Source: Calamus simplicifolius (lineage: Eukaryota; Streptophyta; Magnoliopsida; Arecales; Arecaceae). Taken from it: 64,000 nt of DNA. The first letter of the stretch is position 1, and each line of letters starts with the position of its first letter. This document shows, piece by piece, positions 35,093-47,704 of the stretch. The notes below the pieces were generated by a model. The model worked only from the letters and a program-made list of their open reading frames with translations, was not told the DNA's origin and did no database searches. The position numbers and the translations under genes were made by a program. The DNA is taken from contig UESW01004358.1 of the NCBI GenBank assembly GCA_900491605.1, positions 178,140-242,139 of the forward strand, read 5' to 3'.

Positions 35093-35147
35093 GGAGTGTA
35101 AGAGAGACTTCGAACCAGCGGCTTTCTTTCTTCGAGACCTTAAAGCC

Positions 35148-38100
35148 ATGGTGACAACTCGAATGAAGGGAGCTTCAGCCGGTCGCGCTGGGAGGCAGCG
35201 CTGCGGGGCTGGTCCACCCGCGGATGCCCCCCCAGCTCTCGTATCTTGTTTCCCAGAGCCTCGAACCCCCAGGAGGCAGGGCCTTTGCTCCGCAGAATGG
35301 CGCCCCTGCATCCGCTCCACAGCCACTTCAAGAAGATCGATTCGCTGACCTGGCCACCCAGGTCCAGTCGCTGGCAGCGGCGGTCAAAAGCATGCAGCAG
35401 CAGCAACAAGTAGCCTTGCGACAGCCGGAGCCGAGCCCATCTGTCCCAGGGGCGGTGCAGCCTAGTCAGCACTCCTCCCGCCGGAGGTCGCCCGTTCCTG
35501 CAGATCATCGCCACCGATCTCCAGCCAAGCCGCATCGCCGCGAGGCGTCCAAAAGGCCCCGGTCTCCTTCTCGCCACGCCAGCATCTCTCCTAAGCGACG
35601 GCACGGAAAGGAGGCGGAGCGCGCGCGCCGACATCGTCGCCTCCGCTCTTCTTCTGAGTCTTCAGGGGAGGGTTCCGTTGATGGCCGGATGCCTCGCCGA
35701 GCTGAGCGGCGACTCGAGGAGTGTAATCAGAAGTTGGAAGAACTTAGCCGTCGAATCACCCACCTGCCAGAGACTGATTACGACAGTCGGCCTCCCCTGT
35801 CCCGCCGCATCATGGAGGAGCCAATCTCTACCCGGTTCCGCCTTCCTCAGCTGGACCCTTATGACGGGACTACGGACCCCCTGGACCATTTGGAAAGTTA
35901 CAAGGTGCTCATGCAGGTTCAGGGGGCCACAGACTCCCTTATGTGTGTGGCCTTCCCTGCCACTCTGAAAAAAGCTGCCCGGGCCTGGTACTCTCGCCTG
36001 CCGCCACGGAGCATCGACTCCTTTCGCCAGTTGGAGAGGGCTTTCCTGGCCCACTTTGACGCCTGCCGGAAGATCCCGAGGGTGGCGGACAGTCTATTTG
36101 CTGTCCAGCAGAAGAATGGCGAGTCCCTGCGAGACTACGTCGCCCGGTTTAAGGAGGCCGCCCTGGAGGTATATAACTTGGAGGACTCAGTGGCTACCTT
36201 GGCTCTGAAGCGAGGGCTCCGCCCTTCCCGTTTCGCGTATTCTCTTGACAAGAAGCCACCGGGTTCCTACTCCGAACTCTTGATCCGCGCCCAGAAATAC
36301 ATCCGGGCAGATGAAGCTGACTTTTCTCGGCGTGAGGCCGGCGGGAACGTACCCCGGAAGCCAGCCCAGCCAGAACCTGCGGAAGCCCGCCCCAGGAGGC
36401 CCGAGCCTCCTCGTCGACCAGACAACCGCCCTCGACCTCCTGCACCAAGAGATGGGCCGTATACTCCGTTGCTTGCTCCCATATCCCAGATCCTGCTCGA
36501 GATCGAAGGGGAGCCTTACCTGCAACGTCCTCCTCCCATCAACCCGAAGATCCCCCGGAACAAGAGCCTCTACTGCCGCTACCACCGGGACCATGGCCAC
36601 AACACCGACGACTGCCGGCAGCTGAAGAAAGCCATTGAAGATCTCATTCAACAGGGCCACCTGAGGAAGTTCGTCCAAAGGAACAACCCAGGAGCTCCCG
36701 GCCCATCAGCGCCTGCACCGCCGATGATTGATAACGCCCCGACGGAGAAGACGGTAGCGATGATCTCCTGGGGGGCAGGGGGCCCGCCGAAGAGACCGAG
36801 GGGGGAGGGAGGAGCGGAGGCTATAATTCCTTTTTTCGAAGAGGACCTAGAGGGGGTTGTAAACAAAGATGATGATAGCGTCGTCGTATCCATGACGATC
36901 GCTAAGCACCCTGTAAAACGAATCCTGGTCGACAGTGGAAGTTCAGTAGATGTTTTAAACTACGACGCCTTTGTTCGCATGAACCTGTCGCGTGATTTAC
37001 TTCAACCTGTCGTCACGCCTTTGATGGGATTCACGGGGGATTCTGTGAGGGTCGAGGGGGAGATTACTCTTCCTGTGACAGCCGGAATGGCTCCGTGCCA
37101 GAGCACTGTCCTCATAAAGTTCTTGGTGGTCCGTGTGCCCCTGGCGTACAATGCGATCCTGGGGAGGCCCGGGCTCAACCTCTTGGATGCCGTCATCTCC
37201 ACCAAGCGACTCCTAGTGAGGTTCCCGACCACCAGCGGGATCGGCGAGATGCGAGGAGAGCAGGACCTGCCGGCGCTATGCTATCACTTGGCTCCCAGTC
37301 CCCAGGGGGCAGTGCTTGCACCACCGTCGACATCGACATCGGAAACTCTTGACCCACGAGACCTGGAGAGGAGGGGGCCGGCCGAGCGGCTACTTACCTT
37401 CACCCTCGGGGAGGACCCCGCGCAGACGGTTCGAGTCGGAGCTTCGCTTCCTGACGAAGCCCGTGACCAGCTCCTAACCTTTCTATGGGCCAACGCCGAC
37501 GTTTTCGCATGGTCAGCATCTGACATGCCCGGGATCCCGGAGGAGGTGATTACGCACCAGCTCAACATCCGACCAGAGTGCCGGCCCATCAGGCAGAAGA
37601 AAAGAAGTTTTGCTCCGGACCGGCAGAAGGCTGTCGACGAGGAGGTGCGGAAGCTGTTGGCGGCTGGCCACATTCGTGAGGTGCGCTACCCCGACTGGTT
37701 GGCGAATGTCGTGATGGTTCGGAAGGCCAGTGGGAGCTGGAGGATGTGTGTGGACTTCACCGACCTCAACAAGGCGTGCCCCAAGGACAGCTTTCCGCTC
37801 CCCCGAATCGACCAGCTGGTGGACGCCACCTCCGGGCACGGGACGCTCAGTTTCATGGATGCGTTCTCGGGGTACAATCAAATCAAGATGAGCTCAGCAG
37901 ACGAGGAGGCAACCTCCTTTGTCACGGAGAAGGGGATCTACTGTTACAGAGTGATGCCTTTCGGGCTGAAAAACGCCGGGGCCACTTATCAAAGGTTGAT
38001 GAACAAGGTTTTCGAGAATCAGCTGGGGCGCAATATGGAGGTCTATGTGGACGACATGCTGACTAAAAGTACCAGCGCAGAAGACCATGTGACCGATCTC

Positions 38101-40622
38101 GGGGAGACCTTCGGCAATCTGCGCCGGTACCAGGTGAAGCTCAACCCCCACAAATGCGCCTTTGGAGTAGCGGCCGGCAAGTTCCTGGGTTTCATGGTGA
38201 CCCAGCGCGGGATCGAAGCCAACCCCGACAAGATCAGAGCTATCCTGGAGATGCGACCCCCGGTCAGCAAGAAGGAGGTGCAGCGCCTGACGGGGAGGGT
38301 GGCGGCCCTGAGTCGTTTCATGTCAAGGTCGGCGGAGAGGTGTCTACCCTTTTTCAAGGCGCTGCGCAAGATTAACGGCTTCGAGTGGACGAAAGAATGT
38401 CAGAGCTCCTTTGAAGAATTGAAGCAGTTTCTCTCCACTCCGCCACTGCTATCCAAGCCCGAAATGGGGAGGAGCTCTTCCTGTATCTGGCCGCTTCCCC
38501 GGAGGCTGTCAGCTCGGTACTGGTGCACATGGATACCGGCGGAACTCAGAAGCCGATCTACTACACCAGCAAAATACTCCATGACGCGGAGACCAGGTAT
38601 TCAAAAACTGAGAAGATCATCTTCGCTCTGGTGGTCTCTACTCAGCGCCTCCGGCCTTATTTTCAAGCTCATCCCATCGTGGTGCTTACGGATCAGCCCC
38701 TGCGAGCTATCCTGTCTCGCCCCGACACCTCCGGCCGGCTGGCTAAATGGGCCATCAAGTTAGGCGAGTTCGATCTGTCCATCCGACCGAGGTCAGCCAT
38801 GAAGTCTCAGGTGTTGGCGGACTTCCTAGTCGAATGTTCCTGGACCAAGAAGGACATGGAGGAGGCGCAACCGGAGGAGTTTGGGGACCCCCCCTCATCA
38901 GGGGAGGTGGAGGATTGGATCCTGCATGTGGACGGAGCGGCAAACTCCCAAGGGAGCGGTGCCGGGCTCATCCTTGCAAGCCCGGAGGGAGATGTAGTAG
39001 AGTACGCCCTCAGATTCCAGTTCCCGGCGACCAATAATCAGGCGGAGTACGAAGCCCTGCTGGCGGGGTTGAGACTAGCCAAGGAATTGGGCGCGGGGCG
39101 CTTGAGGGCCTTTACCGACTCTCAGCTCATTTCTGGGCAAATTACTGGTGAATACGAGGCTAGGGACCCGGTCATGTCCCGTTACCTAAGCAAGGTGCAG
39201 TCCCAGGCGTCTCATTTTTCTTACTTCCGTGTCAGCTATATCCCCAGGGCAGAGAATGCCAGAGCTGACTCCCTGTCCCGCTTGGCCACTTCGGTCGATG
39301 GGGCGTTAGGGAGGACATACGTGGAGCATCTACCAGCCCCAAGCATTGAGACCGCGGAAGAGGCGTTGCCAGTGGAGCCGGAGCCCTCCTGGATGGATGC
39401 CTACATCCGATACTTGACCGACGGTACCCTCCCGGGGGACCCAGCGGAGGCCAAACAGCTTAAGCGAAGGGCCCCGAGATTCTTGATGATGGACGGGAAG
39501 CTTTATCGAAGATCATTCTCATATCCGGTCCTTAGGTGTGTAGGGCCATCGGAGTCGGATTATATCCTTAGGGAGATCCATGAAGGCATATGCGGGAGTC
39601 ATCTGGGGGGCAGAGCCCTGGCTTACAAGGCTCTGCGCCAAGGGTACTTCTGGCTGACGATGAAGGAGGACGCGGCCGAGCTTGTCAAGAAGTGTGATAT
39701 CTGCCAACGTCATGCCAATATCCAGCGACAACCGACGTCTAACCTGACCCCCGTGATGGCGCCTTGGCCCTTTGCCCAGTGGGGCATGGATATCTTGGGT
39801 CCATTTCCCCCGGCTTCCGGGCAGCGAAAGTTTCTCTTGGTGGCGGTGGACCACTTCACCAAGTGGGTCGAAGCTGAGGCTTTGGCCAAGATTACCGAGA
39901 GCAAAGTAAGATCTTTTTTCTGGAAGTCAATCATATGTCGGTTTGGCCTGCCGCGCACACTGGTCACCGATAATGGCCGTCAGTTTGATAATGCACCTTT
40001 TCGGGAGTTCTGCTCCGAGCTGGGAATTTTTCAAAGATTTACTTCCGTCGGACATCCTCAAACCAACGGGGCGGCAGAAGTGACCAACCGAATTATTCTC
40101 CAAGGACTGAAGTCTCGGCTGGACGGTTGCAAGGGACGTTGGGTAGAGGAGCTCCCCAACGTGCTATGGGCCTATCACACGACGCCTCGAGCCCCCACTG
40201 GGGAGACGCCATTCAGCCTAGTTTTTGGCTCAGAAGCTGTTATCCCCGTGGAGATCGGAGCACCTAGCCCTCGAGTGGAGGCTTACAGTGAAGAAGGTAA
40301 TTCTGACCAACTGAGAGCCAACCTCGACCTGGTGGAGGAAATGCGGGGCAGGGCGCGGCTTCGAATGGCAACTTACCGGCAACGGGCCGCGAAGTACTAC
40401 AACGCGCGTGTGCGCCCTCGAACGTTCCTACCAGGAGACCTAGTTCTCCGGCGGGCCGAGGTCTCAAAGCCAACTGAAGGAGGTAAGCTAGCCCCTAACT
40501 GGGAAGGACCCTACCGGATCACCGAGACGCTGCACCACGGAGCTTATAAAATCGAAGGACTTGATGGGACGCCACTTCCCAGGACGTGGAATGCGGATAA
40601 TCTCCGCCGGTATTATCAGTAA
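35148..40622 (+). pseudogene. Tat-2 gag-pol polyprotein, nearly intact
   Basis: The likely start is ATG 35148 (MVTTRMKG, matching Tat-1 MVVAQ); the long frame runs from 35224, so a small frame change lies between about 35225 and 35290. Domains: Arg/Ser-rich N-terminus; Retrotrans_gag (AWYSRLPPRSIDSF) at 35950-36170; zinc-knuckle-like CRYHRDHGHNTDDC at 36571; protease VDSGSSVDV at 36928; RT with YPDWLANVVMV, DAFSGYNQIKM and YVDDML at 38044; RNase H; second RNase H (HVDGAANSQGSGAG, NNQAEYEALL, FTDSQL) at 38915-39280; HHCC integrase zinc finger ending CDICQRHA; DDE triad in MDILGP, VTDNGRQ and AAEVTNR; stop at 40620-40622. One base appears lost from an A-run near 38462, which joins two otherwise open frames. 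Confidence 0.95.
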
Positions 40623-40724
40623 TGTATCCATTTTTTCATGATAAGCATTGTCCCCGTGTTTGCTTGGGTATTCATCCCTTATTCAATGCTAACAAGATTC
40701 AATTTTAGTTATCTAAATCTTCTC

Positions 40725-43010
40725 AAAGCCCTGCACCAGCCAGGCATAAGCCCAGTGTACCACTGGCAGAGCGGTGTACCACCGGCTCTCAACAACAAAA
40801 GCCCGGCACTCCGTCGGCACTCAAAGCCCTGCACCAGCCAGGCATAAGCCCAGTGTACCACTGGCAGAGCGGTGTACCACCGGCTCTCAACAACAAAAGC
40901 CCGGCACTTCGTCGGCACTCAAAGCCCTGCACCAGCCAGGCATAAGCCCAGTGTACCACTGGCAGAGCGGTGTACCACCGGCTCTCAACAACAAAAGCCC
41001 GGCACTCCGTCGGCACTCAAAGCCCTGCACCAGCCAGGCATAAGCCCAGTGTACCACTGTACCACCGGCTCTCAGCCCGGCAGTCGGCACTCAAAGCCCT
41101 GCACCAGCCAGGCTGTACCACTGGCAGAGCGGTGTACCACCGGCTCTCAACAACAAAAGCCCGGCACTTCGTCGGCACTCAAAGCCCTGCACCAGCCAGG
41201 CATAAGCCCAGTGTACCACTGGCAGAGCGGTGTACCACCGGCTCTCAACAACAAAAGCCCGGCACTCCGTCGGCACTCAAAGCCCTGCACCAGCCAGGCA
41301 TAAGCCCAGTGTACCACTGGCAGAGCGGTGTACCACCGGCTCTCAACAACAAAAGCCCGGCACTCCGTCGGCACTCAAAGCCCTGCACCAGCCAGGCATA
41401 AGCCCAGTGTACCACTGGCAGAGCGGTGTACCACCGGCTCTCAACAACAAAAGCCCGGCACTTCGTCGGCACTCAAAGCCCTGCACCAGCCAGGCATAAG
41501 CCCAGTGTACCACTGGCAGAGCGGTGTACCACCGGCTCTCAACAACAAAAGCCCGGCACTCCGTCGGCACTCAAAGCCCTGCACCAGCCAGGCATAAGCC
41601 CAGTGTACCACTGGCAGAGCGGTGTACCACCGGCTCTCAACAACAAAAGCCCGGCAGGCACTCAAAGCCCTGCACCAGCCAGGCATAAGCCCAGTGTACC
41701 ACTGGCAGAGCGGTGTACCACCGGCTCTCAACAACAAAAGCCCGGCACTCCGTCGGCACTCAAAGCCCTGCACCAGCCAGGCATAAGCCCAGTGTACCAC
41801 TGGCAGAGCGGTGTACCACCGGCTCTCAACAACAAAAGCCCGGCACTCCGTCGGCACTCAAAGCCCTGCACCAGCCAGGCATAAGCCCAGTGTACCACTG
41901 GCAGAGCGGTGTACCACCGGCTCTCAACAACAAAAGCCCGGCACTTCGTCGGCACTCAAAGCCCTGCACCAGCCAGGCATAAGCCCAGTGTACCACTGGC
42001 AGAGCGGTGTACCACCGGCTCTCAACAACAAAAGCCCGGCACTTCGTCGGCACTCAAAGCCCTGCACCAGCCAGGCATAAGCCCAGTGTACCACTGGCAG
42101 AGCGGTGTACCACGGCTCTCAACAACAAAAGCCCGGCACTTCCGGCACTCAAAGCCCTGCCAGCCAGGCATAAGCCCAGTGTACCACTGGCAGAGCCCAC
42201 CGGCTGCCCGGCACTCACTCAAAGCCCTGCACCAGCCAGGCATAAGCCCAGTGTACCACTGGCAGAGCGGTGTACCACCGGCTCTCAACAACAAAAGCCC
42301 GGCACTCCGTCGGCACTCAAAGCCCTGCACCAGCCAGGCATAAGCCCAGTGTACCACTGGCAGAGCGGTGTACCACCGGCTCTCAACAACAAAAGCCCGG
42401 CACTCGTCGGCACTCAAAGCCCTGCACCAGCCAGGCATAAGCCCAGTGTACCACTGGCAGAGCGGTGTACCACCGGCTCTCAACAACAAAAGCCCGGCAC
42501 TTCGTCGGCACTCAAAGCCCTGCACCAGCCAGGCATAAGCCCAGTGTACCACTGGCAGAGCGGTGTACCACCGGCTCTCAACAACAAAAGCCCGGCACTT
42601 CGTCGGCACTCAAAGCCCTGCACCAGCCAGGCATAAGCCCAGTGTACCACTGGCAGAGCGGTGTACCACCGGCTCTCAACAACAAAAGCCCGGCACTTCG
42701 TCGGCACTCAAAGCCCTGCACCAGCCAGGCATAAGCCCAGTGTACCACTGGCAGAGCGGTGTACCACCGGCTCTCAACAACAAAAGCCCGGCACTTCGTC
42801 GGCACTCAAAGCCCTGCACCAGCCAGGCATAAGCCCAGTGTACCACTGGCAGAGCGGTGTACCACCGGCTCTCAACAACAAAGCCCGGCACTCCGTCGGC
42901 ACTCAAAGCCCTGCACCAGCCAGGCATAAGCCCAGTGTACCACTGGCAGAGCGGTGTACCACCGGCTCTCAACAACAAAAGCCCGGCACTTCGTCGGCAC
43001 TTAAAGCCCG
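40725..43010. repeat. 98-bp minisatellite after Tat-2 pol, about 23 copies
   Basis: The unit begins AAAGCCCTGCACCAGCCAGG and ends CCGTCGGCACTC. The period of 98 was checked from 40725 to 40823 and through successive units. Most copies differ only at CTCCGTCGG versus CTTCGTCGG, a sign of recent amplification; a few are internally deleted (near 41059, 41657, 42113-42215). It is open in several frames on both strands, but these are not taken as genes. Confidence 0.97.
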
Positions 43011-43437
43011 CGCCGATCAGCATAAAACCCGGCTAACCGCCGGCGGATTGACGTATCAAGGGTTCTTCGCAGTCAGGACCCCGCACTTTACCGGTCAGAT
43101 CAAAGCCAAGTCCCGCGGGCATCAAGCCGTGCGCCAGACCAACGCCAGGTTCGATGCTTGATCAAGCGTCACGCCTGTGGCCCCAAGGGCGCCTACCGGC
43201 CTAGTCTCCGGTCAGCGGCGCCCCAGCTCCCAAAATTCAATCCCACCTAACTTTAACTAGCGAGTTCATGTAATTAAGGCGAACAGGCGTGGGTAGGAAG
43301 GTGTTCCCTAGAATCGACGGAACGAACGGACTCGTGTGATCACATGTCAAACAGCAAAGTCAATAACAGTGCAGAAGTCGTCGAGAAAGGTACTTTCATT
43401 AATAGAAGGGGATTACAAAACCCCGACATAGTCGGGC
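43011..43437. other. Tat-2 spacer between minisatellite and antisense gene
   Basis: Unique GC-rich sequence. No supported gene, although the degenerate edge of the 98-bp repeat extends to about 43030. Confidence 0.5.
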
Positions 43438-45709
43438 TTACAAAAAAAAAAAAAAAAGCAGCAAAGTAACGGGTGCGAGTTCAGGGCTCCGCCGGTGCGG
43501 GTTCGTCATCGAAGGGGACGGGTCCGACGATGGCTCTGGCTCAACCTCCAGGGCGCGAGGGAAATCTAGGTCCTTGGCCACTTTTTCTTTGGCATACTGG
43601 AATCCGTCGAGGAACGCGGCGGCCGAAGCTTCGGCTAGGTCGTCTGTGTAACGCTCAGACGACCTGTACTCTTCGACAAGCCTAGCAGCTCGAGTTTTTT
43701 CTGCGGCTAAGGCTTCCGCTGCGTCCCTCTCGGTTTCTCTGGCGCGACCTAACTCCTCCTTATGCCGGCCAGCCTCTTCTTTTGCCGCTTCGGCCTCTGC
43801 TCTCGCCGCTCTAGCCTCCTCCGACGCCGCTCCCGCCCGTTCCTCTGCCTCCCGAAGAGCCTCGGTTAGCTCCGAGATGTGAATGTCTCTCGCCATAACC
43901 GCGCTCTCGGACTCCATCATCTGAGAGATCGCCGCGCGCGCGCGGTTGGCCTCGATCTCCGCTTTGCCCTCGGCGGCTCTTACCTCGCTGGCACAGGACT
44001 CTTTGATCTCCCCCAGTGCCTTCTCTGCTGCCTCTGCGCGATCCTGCATCTCCCGGAGAAGGTTCTTCTCCCCGCGGATCACTTCCCTAGCGGCCTTTAG
44101 GGAATGCACAATCTGCGCGCACAAGCCTCAAGTCAGCAAAATATGTATACATGAACAATAAGAGATAAAGGGCAAAAAGGTCGCCTACCCTGAACGCAGC
44201 GGCATAGGATTCCCTGAAAAATTCGCCTGTCTTCTGACGACCGAGGCCTTCGGTGATCCTAGGATCCAGAACCGAGCCCAGGACCCGCTCGGCCAAATAG
44301 CCATCACCCAGGAAGTCCAGGGGCGACCTGGATGCGTCCCCACTTCCCTCTGCCGCCTCTGACCTCCCCGGCCCTGTGGGCGGGTCGCCCCTAACCGGCC
44401 CCTCGGGGGCTGGACTGATGGGACCGGATGGCCCCTCAGTCCCGGCTGGCACCAAATGAAGTCGCTCCCTCGGGAGCCGGGAGCCCTCCGGTCGGCACGG
44501 GCTCCCCCGCCACCGACTCTGCAGCAGTACCTCCCGCTGCGGCTCCAGCCTCCGGTGGAGTGTCGGCCGTGAGGTCGACCTCCGCGGGGACAGGGATGTG
44601 TTGCGGAATCCCGGGAGGGGAGGTCCTCGCTGGGGAGGAGGCCCTCGCGGAGGAGGAGGAGGCCCGGATCACCAAGCGCTTCGGGGCCGGGGCTTGCTGC
44701 CCCCCGGATGATCCTTCCCGACCCCTCTTCTTGATGACCTTTAACAATTTCGCCCTCGGAACCTTCATTGCTGCACAATGCAAGTCAAGTTTTCAGCAAA
44801 AAAAAAAAAAAAAAAGAAAAGAAAAGAGAGGAAAGGGATTTTTAGCTAAGTGCGAAGAGGACTTACCCCGATGGGAGACTAGGCCCGCCAACTCGAAGTT
44901 CTCCTCCCCTAGCAGTAGGGTGTACCGGGGAATCTCGGCAGTCAGCAAGGCCCCCATCGCTTCCCGGTCCCCAGGCTGGACGGTCGCGACGTTCCCTCGG
45001 AGGTCGGGGTTCCCCCACCGGGGCCGGACTTGATCGATATTAGCAAAGAAGAAACGGGGTTTCCACCCCTTAATCGATGAAGGCAAAAGGAGTTTGATGA
45101 CCCTATTGGGTCGGGGCTGAAACACCCACCACCCCTTCTGGGCCCGAAGAGAATAAAAGTTACGGAACAAACTAACCCTAGGGGTAATACCTAGGCGATG
45201 ACAAAGGATAACAAAGGCGCTAATTACCCGACAAGAGTTCGGGACTAGCTGGGAGGGGGTTAAGGAATAGAAGTCAAGGAGCGTGATAAAGAAAGGGTGG
45301 AAAGGAGGACGGAGGCCTACCTGTAGGCAGACCTCGTAAAGAGCTACGCGACCGGGTCGGGAGGAGATAACCCGGTCGTCGGGGTCGGAAGAAATAATTT
45401 GATCTCCTGAGGGATCCGATAACGGGCCCGGATCCTTTCCAGATCCGACCGTGTCATCGAGGAGGCTACCCCCCCTGGGGATTCCTCCACCCTCGAGGAG
45501 GTCCCGACCCCCGGCCGACGACCCCTCAACGAGGCTCCACCGGCAGCTCCCCCGGCGGCTCCGCCGGCGGCCTGCCGCCGGGCCAAAGGAATGTGGTCCT
45601 CTGAATCAGAGGACCATTCGACTGGAGGAGAAGGAGAAGGGGTTTGGGGCCCCACAGAGGGAGGACGGTCCTCAGAACCGTCCTCCGATGTCCAAGAGGG
45701 TAGACTCAT
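43438..45709 (-). CDS. Tat-2 antisense spliced gene: PF04195-like domain plus coiled coil
   Basis: Start ATG at 45709 (MSLPSWTSEDG, compare Tat-1 MSSSPSWSSSD). Exon 1 runs 45709-44867 and carries RYRIPQEIKLFLPTP, LDFYSLTPSQLVPNS, LFRNFYSLRAQKGWWVFQPR and GWKPRFFFANIDQ. Intron 44866-44771 (GTAAGT...TGTGCAG). Exon 2 44770-44189 starts AMKVPRAKLL and contains VDLTADTPPEAG. Intron 44188-44113 (GTAGGC...GCGCAG). The last exon, 44112-43438, encodes a long Ala/Glu/Arg coiled coil. Two small frameshifts are apparent (near 45380 and 44450). The domain fits plant PF04195, of unknown function. It lies opposite to gag-pol, as antisense ORFs do in some Tat relatives, so it must have its own promoter, probably near 45710-46200. 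Introns are inferred from signals and from agreement with Tat-1. Confidence 0.75.
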
Positions 45710-46198
45710 GAAAAAAGAAGAATCAAGATGAAAGAAGCTGACCTGGAGAAACAAGGGAAGTCGGACGCGAGCTTGCAGGTTGCAGGAGCACTAGGGGAAT
45801 AGGCAGAGAGGAAGACGATGATGGGGTGGTATGGTGCCAGTTCCTTCCCCCTCGCCTGGCTTTGTGGGGTTTTCGAAACATCCCGCCATGTCCCGTCGGC
45901 CACGCGGCCCTTCACCATACGCTGGTTCGCCTCGAGGAATGCCCCAGCGCGCGGCGCGATACGCCCCCGACCGATGGTGGGGCCCCCGTTGATATCGCCG
46001 TAATGGGAAGAAATCATTACGCACCTTTCCGTGCGGACTTCGAAGAGTTGATCCTCACTTTCGAGGACGATCGTGGCTGGCGTGATACGGAAGGCCGTCT
46101 CTTTGCATCCCCCGTACCGTCCGCATAAGGAACAAGGCTAGGGATCAGCCACGTGGAGAACGCCCCTTGGGCCTCCGCGGTGGGACCCGCTTCGCCCC
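45710..46198. other. Region between the antisense gene start and the Tat-2 PPT
   Basis: No supported gene. This is where a promoter for the antisense gene would be expected, but no clear TATA box was identified. Confidence 0.4.
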
Positions 46199-46215
46199 AG
46201 GGGCGAGGGGGCATC
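46199..46215 (+). promoter_or_regulatory. Tat-2 polypurine tract
   Basis: AGGGGCGAGGGGGCATC abuts the right LTR. Confidence 0.85.
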
Positions 46216-47699
46216 TGATATGACTGATCCCAACGTCATATGACTAGTCCCAACGTCATCAGGCAGAGTAACGGCAGTCAGTCATTTCCCCACCTCCGGC
46301 ACCCCCTCGGGGTCGGGGTGGGGTCATCATTTCTTAACCCCGGGGCCCCTACCAGCCTCGGGGTGAACGGTAATTTCCCCACCTCCGGCACCCCCTCGGG
46401 GTCGGGGTGGGGTCATCATTTCTTAACCCCGGGGCCCCTACTGGCCTCGGGGTGAACGGTCATTTCCCCACCTCCGGCACCCCCTCGGGTCGGGGTGGGG
46501 TCATCATTTCTTAACCCCGGGGCCCCTACCAGCCTCGGGGTGAACGGTAATTTCCCCACCTCCGGCACCCCCTCGGGGTCGGGGTGGGGTCATCATTTCT
46601 TAACCCCGGGGCCCCTACTGGCCTCGGGGTGAACGGTCATTTCCCCACCTCCGGCACCCCCTCGGGGTCGGGGTGGGGTCATCATTTCTTAACCCCGGGG
46701 TCCCTACCGGCCTCGGGGCGAACGGTAATTTCCCCACCTTCGGCACCCCCTCGGGGTCGGGGTGGGGTCATCATTTCTTAACCCCGGGGCCCCTACCAGC
46801 CTCGGGGTGAACGGTAATTTCCCCACCTCCGGCACCCCCTCGGGGTCGGGGTGGGGTCATCATTTCTTAACCCCGGGGCCCCTACCAGCCTCGGGGTGAA
46901 CGGTAATTTCCCCACCTCTGGCACCCCCTCGGGGTCGGGGTGGGGTCATCATTTCTTAACCCCGGGGCCCCTACTGGCCTCGGGGTGAACGGTCATTTCC
47001 CCACCTCCGGCACCCCTCGGGGTCGGGGTGGGGTCATCATTTCTTAACCCCGGGGCCCCTACCAGCCTCGGGGTGAACGGTAATTTCCCCACCTCCGGCA
47101 CCCTCTCAGGGTCGGAGTGGGGCCCCTACTGGCTTCAGGGTGCATGGTCGACACGCTATTCAACCGCCGAAGAAAACAGCAACTGTCAGCATGCACGGTG
47201 CTCACGCATGATCTTCGGCACATGGCTGTGCCTTGCCGTAGTACCATTTAGTACTCCTGTAAAGTGTGCCCCAGTACGGAGGGCCATGCCTCATAACGAT
47301 GTTTGGCGCGTTGCACGCCTCTGTGCGCCACCACACCTTACTAGGATGTACGACTCGCCGCCTCTAGCAATAGGAGCCCAACCCCGTCCATCAATGACAG
47401 TACAAGAAAGGCCTTCCGAAGCTGCACGTCACGGTATTCAGACAGGTATAAAAGAGACATATTCAGGCTGTGAGAAAAATCTGAACTGACTCTCTGAGCT
47501 TTCTCCTTTTGATCAGAAACCCTAACTGCCCCAGCTTCTCTTCGCGGGGAGTGGTTCCTTGTCTGAACCCAAGCCATTAACTTGATCGTCGGAGGGTCCC
47601 CACCGGTGCTACCGGTCCCCGGGAGCTTTTCTTGCAGGATTTCCCGGAGCGAGACATCCGTCGTCCCCGACGTTCGAAGGCGGTGACTTGGCGTCATCA
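46216..47699 (+). repeat. Tat-2 right (3') LTR
   Basis: 1484 bases, TGATATGACTGATCC to GGCGTCATCA, with the same 89-bp array (about 46282-47148) and TATA box TATAAAAG at 47447-47454. Near-identical to the left LTR. Confidence 0.97.
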
Positions 47700-47704
47700 A
47701 TAGT

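Larger units (their letters stand above)
33588..47699 (+). mobile_element. Tat-2: young full-length Ty3/gypsy Tat-group retrotransposon
   Basis: Two LTRs of equal length (1484 bases) are flanked by a perfect duplication ATAGT at 33583-33587 and 47700-47704. It is 14.1 kb long and contains PBS, gag-pol with two RNase H domains, a large minisatellite after pol, an antisense spliced gene and a PPT. Only a handful of differences between the LTRs are visible (for example at 34679-34692 versus 47307-47320), so insertion is recent. It is the closest relative of Tat-1 in the window. Confidence 0.97.

Noticed and set aside
40725..43010. Possible CRISPR array
   Set aside because: The whole unit is repeated with no unique spacers, in a plant retrotransposon; it is a tandem minisatellite.
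40725..43161. Many overlapping open frames on both strands (75-209 codons) in the 98-bp array
   Set aside because: All are translations of the minisatellite. Since 98 is not a multiple of three, every frame is sampled and none has a start, stop or composition independent of the repeat.
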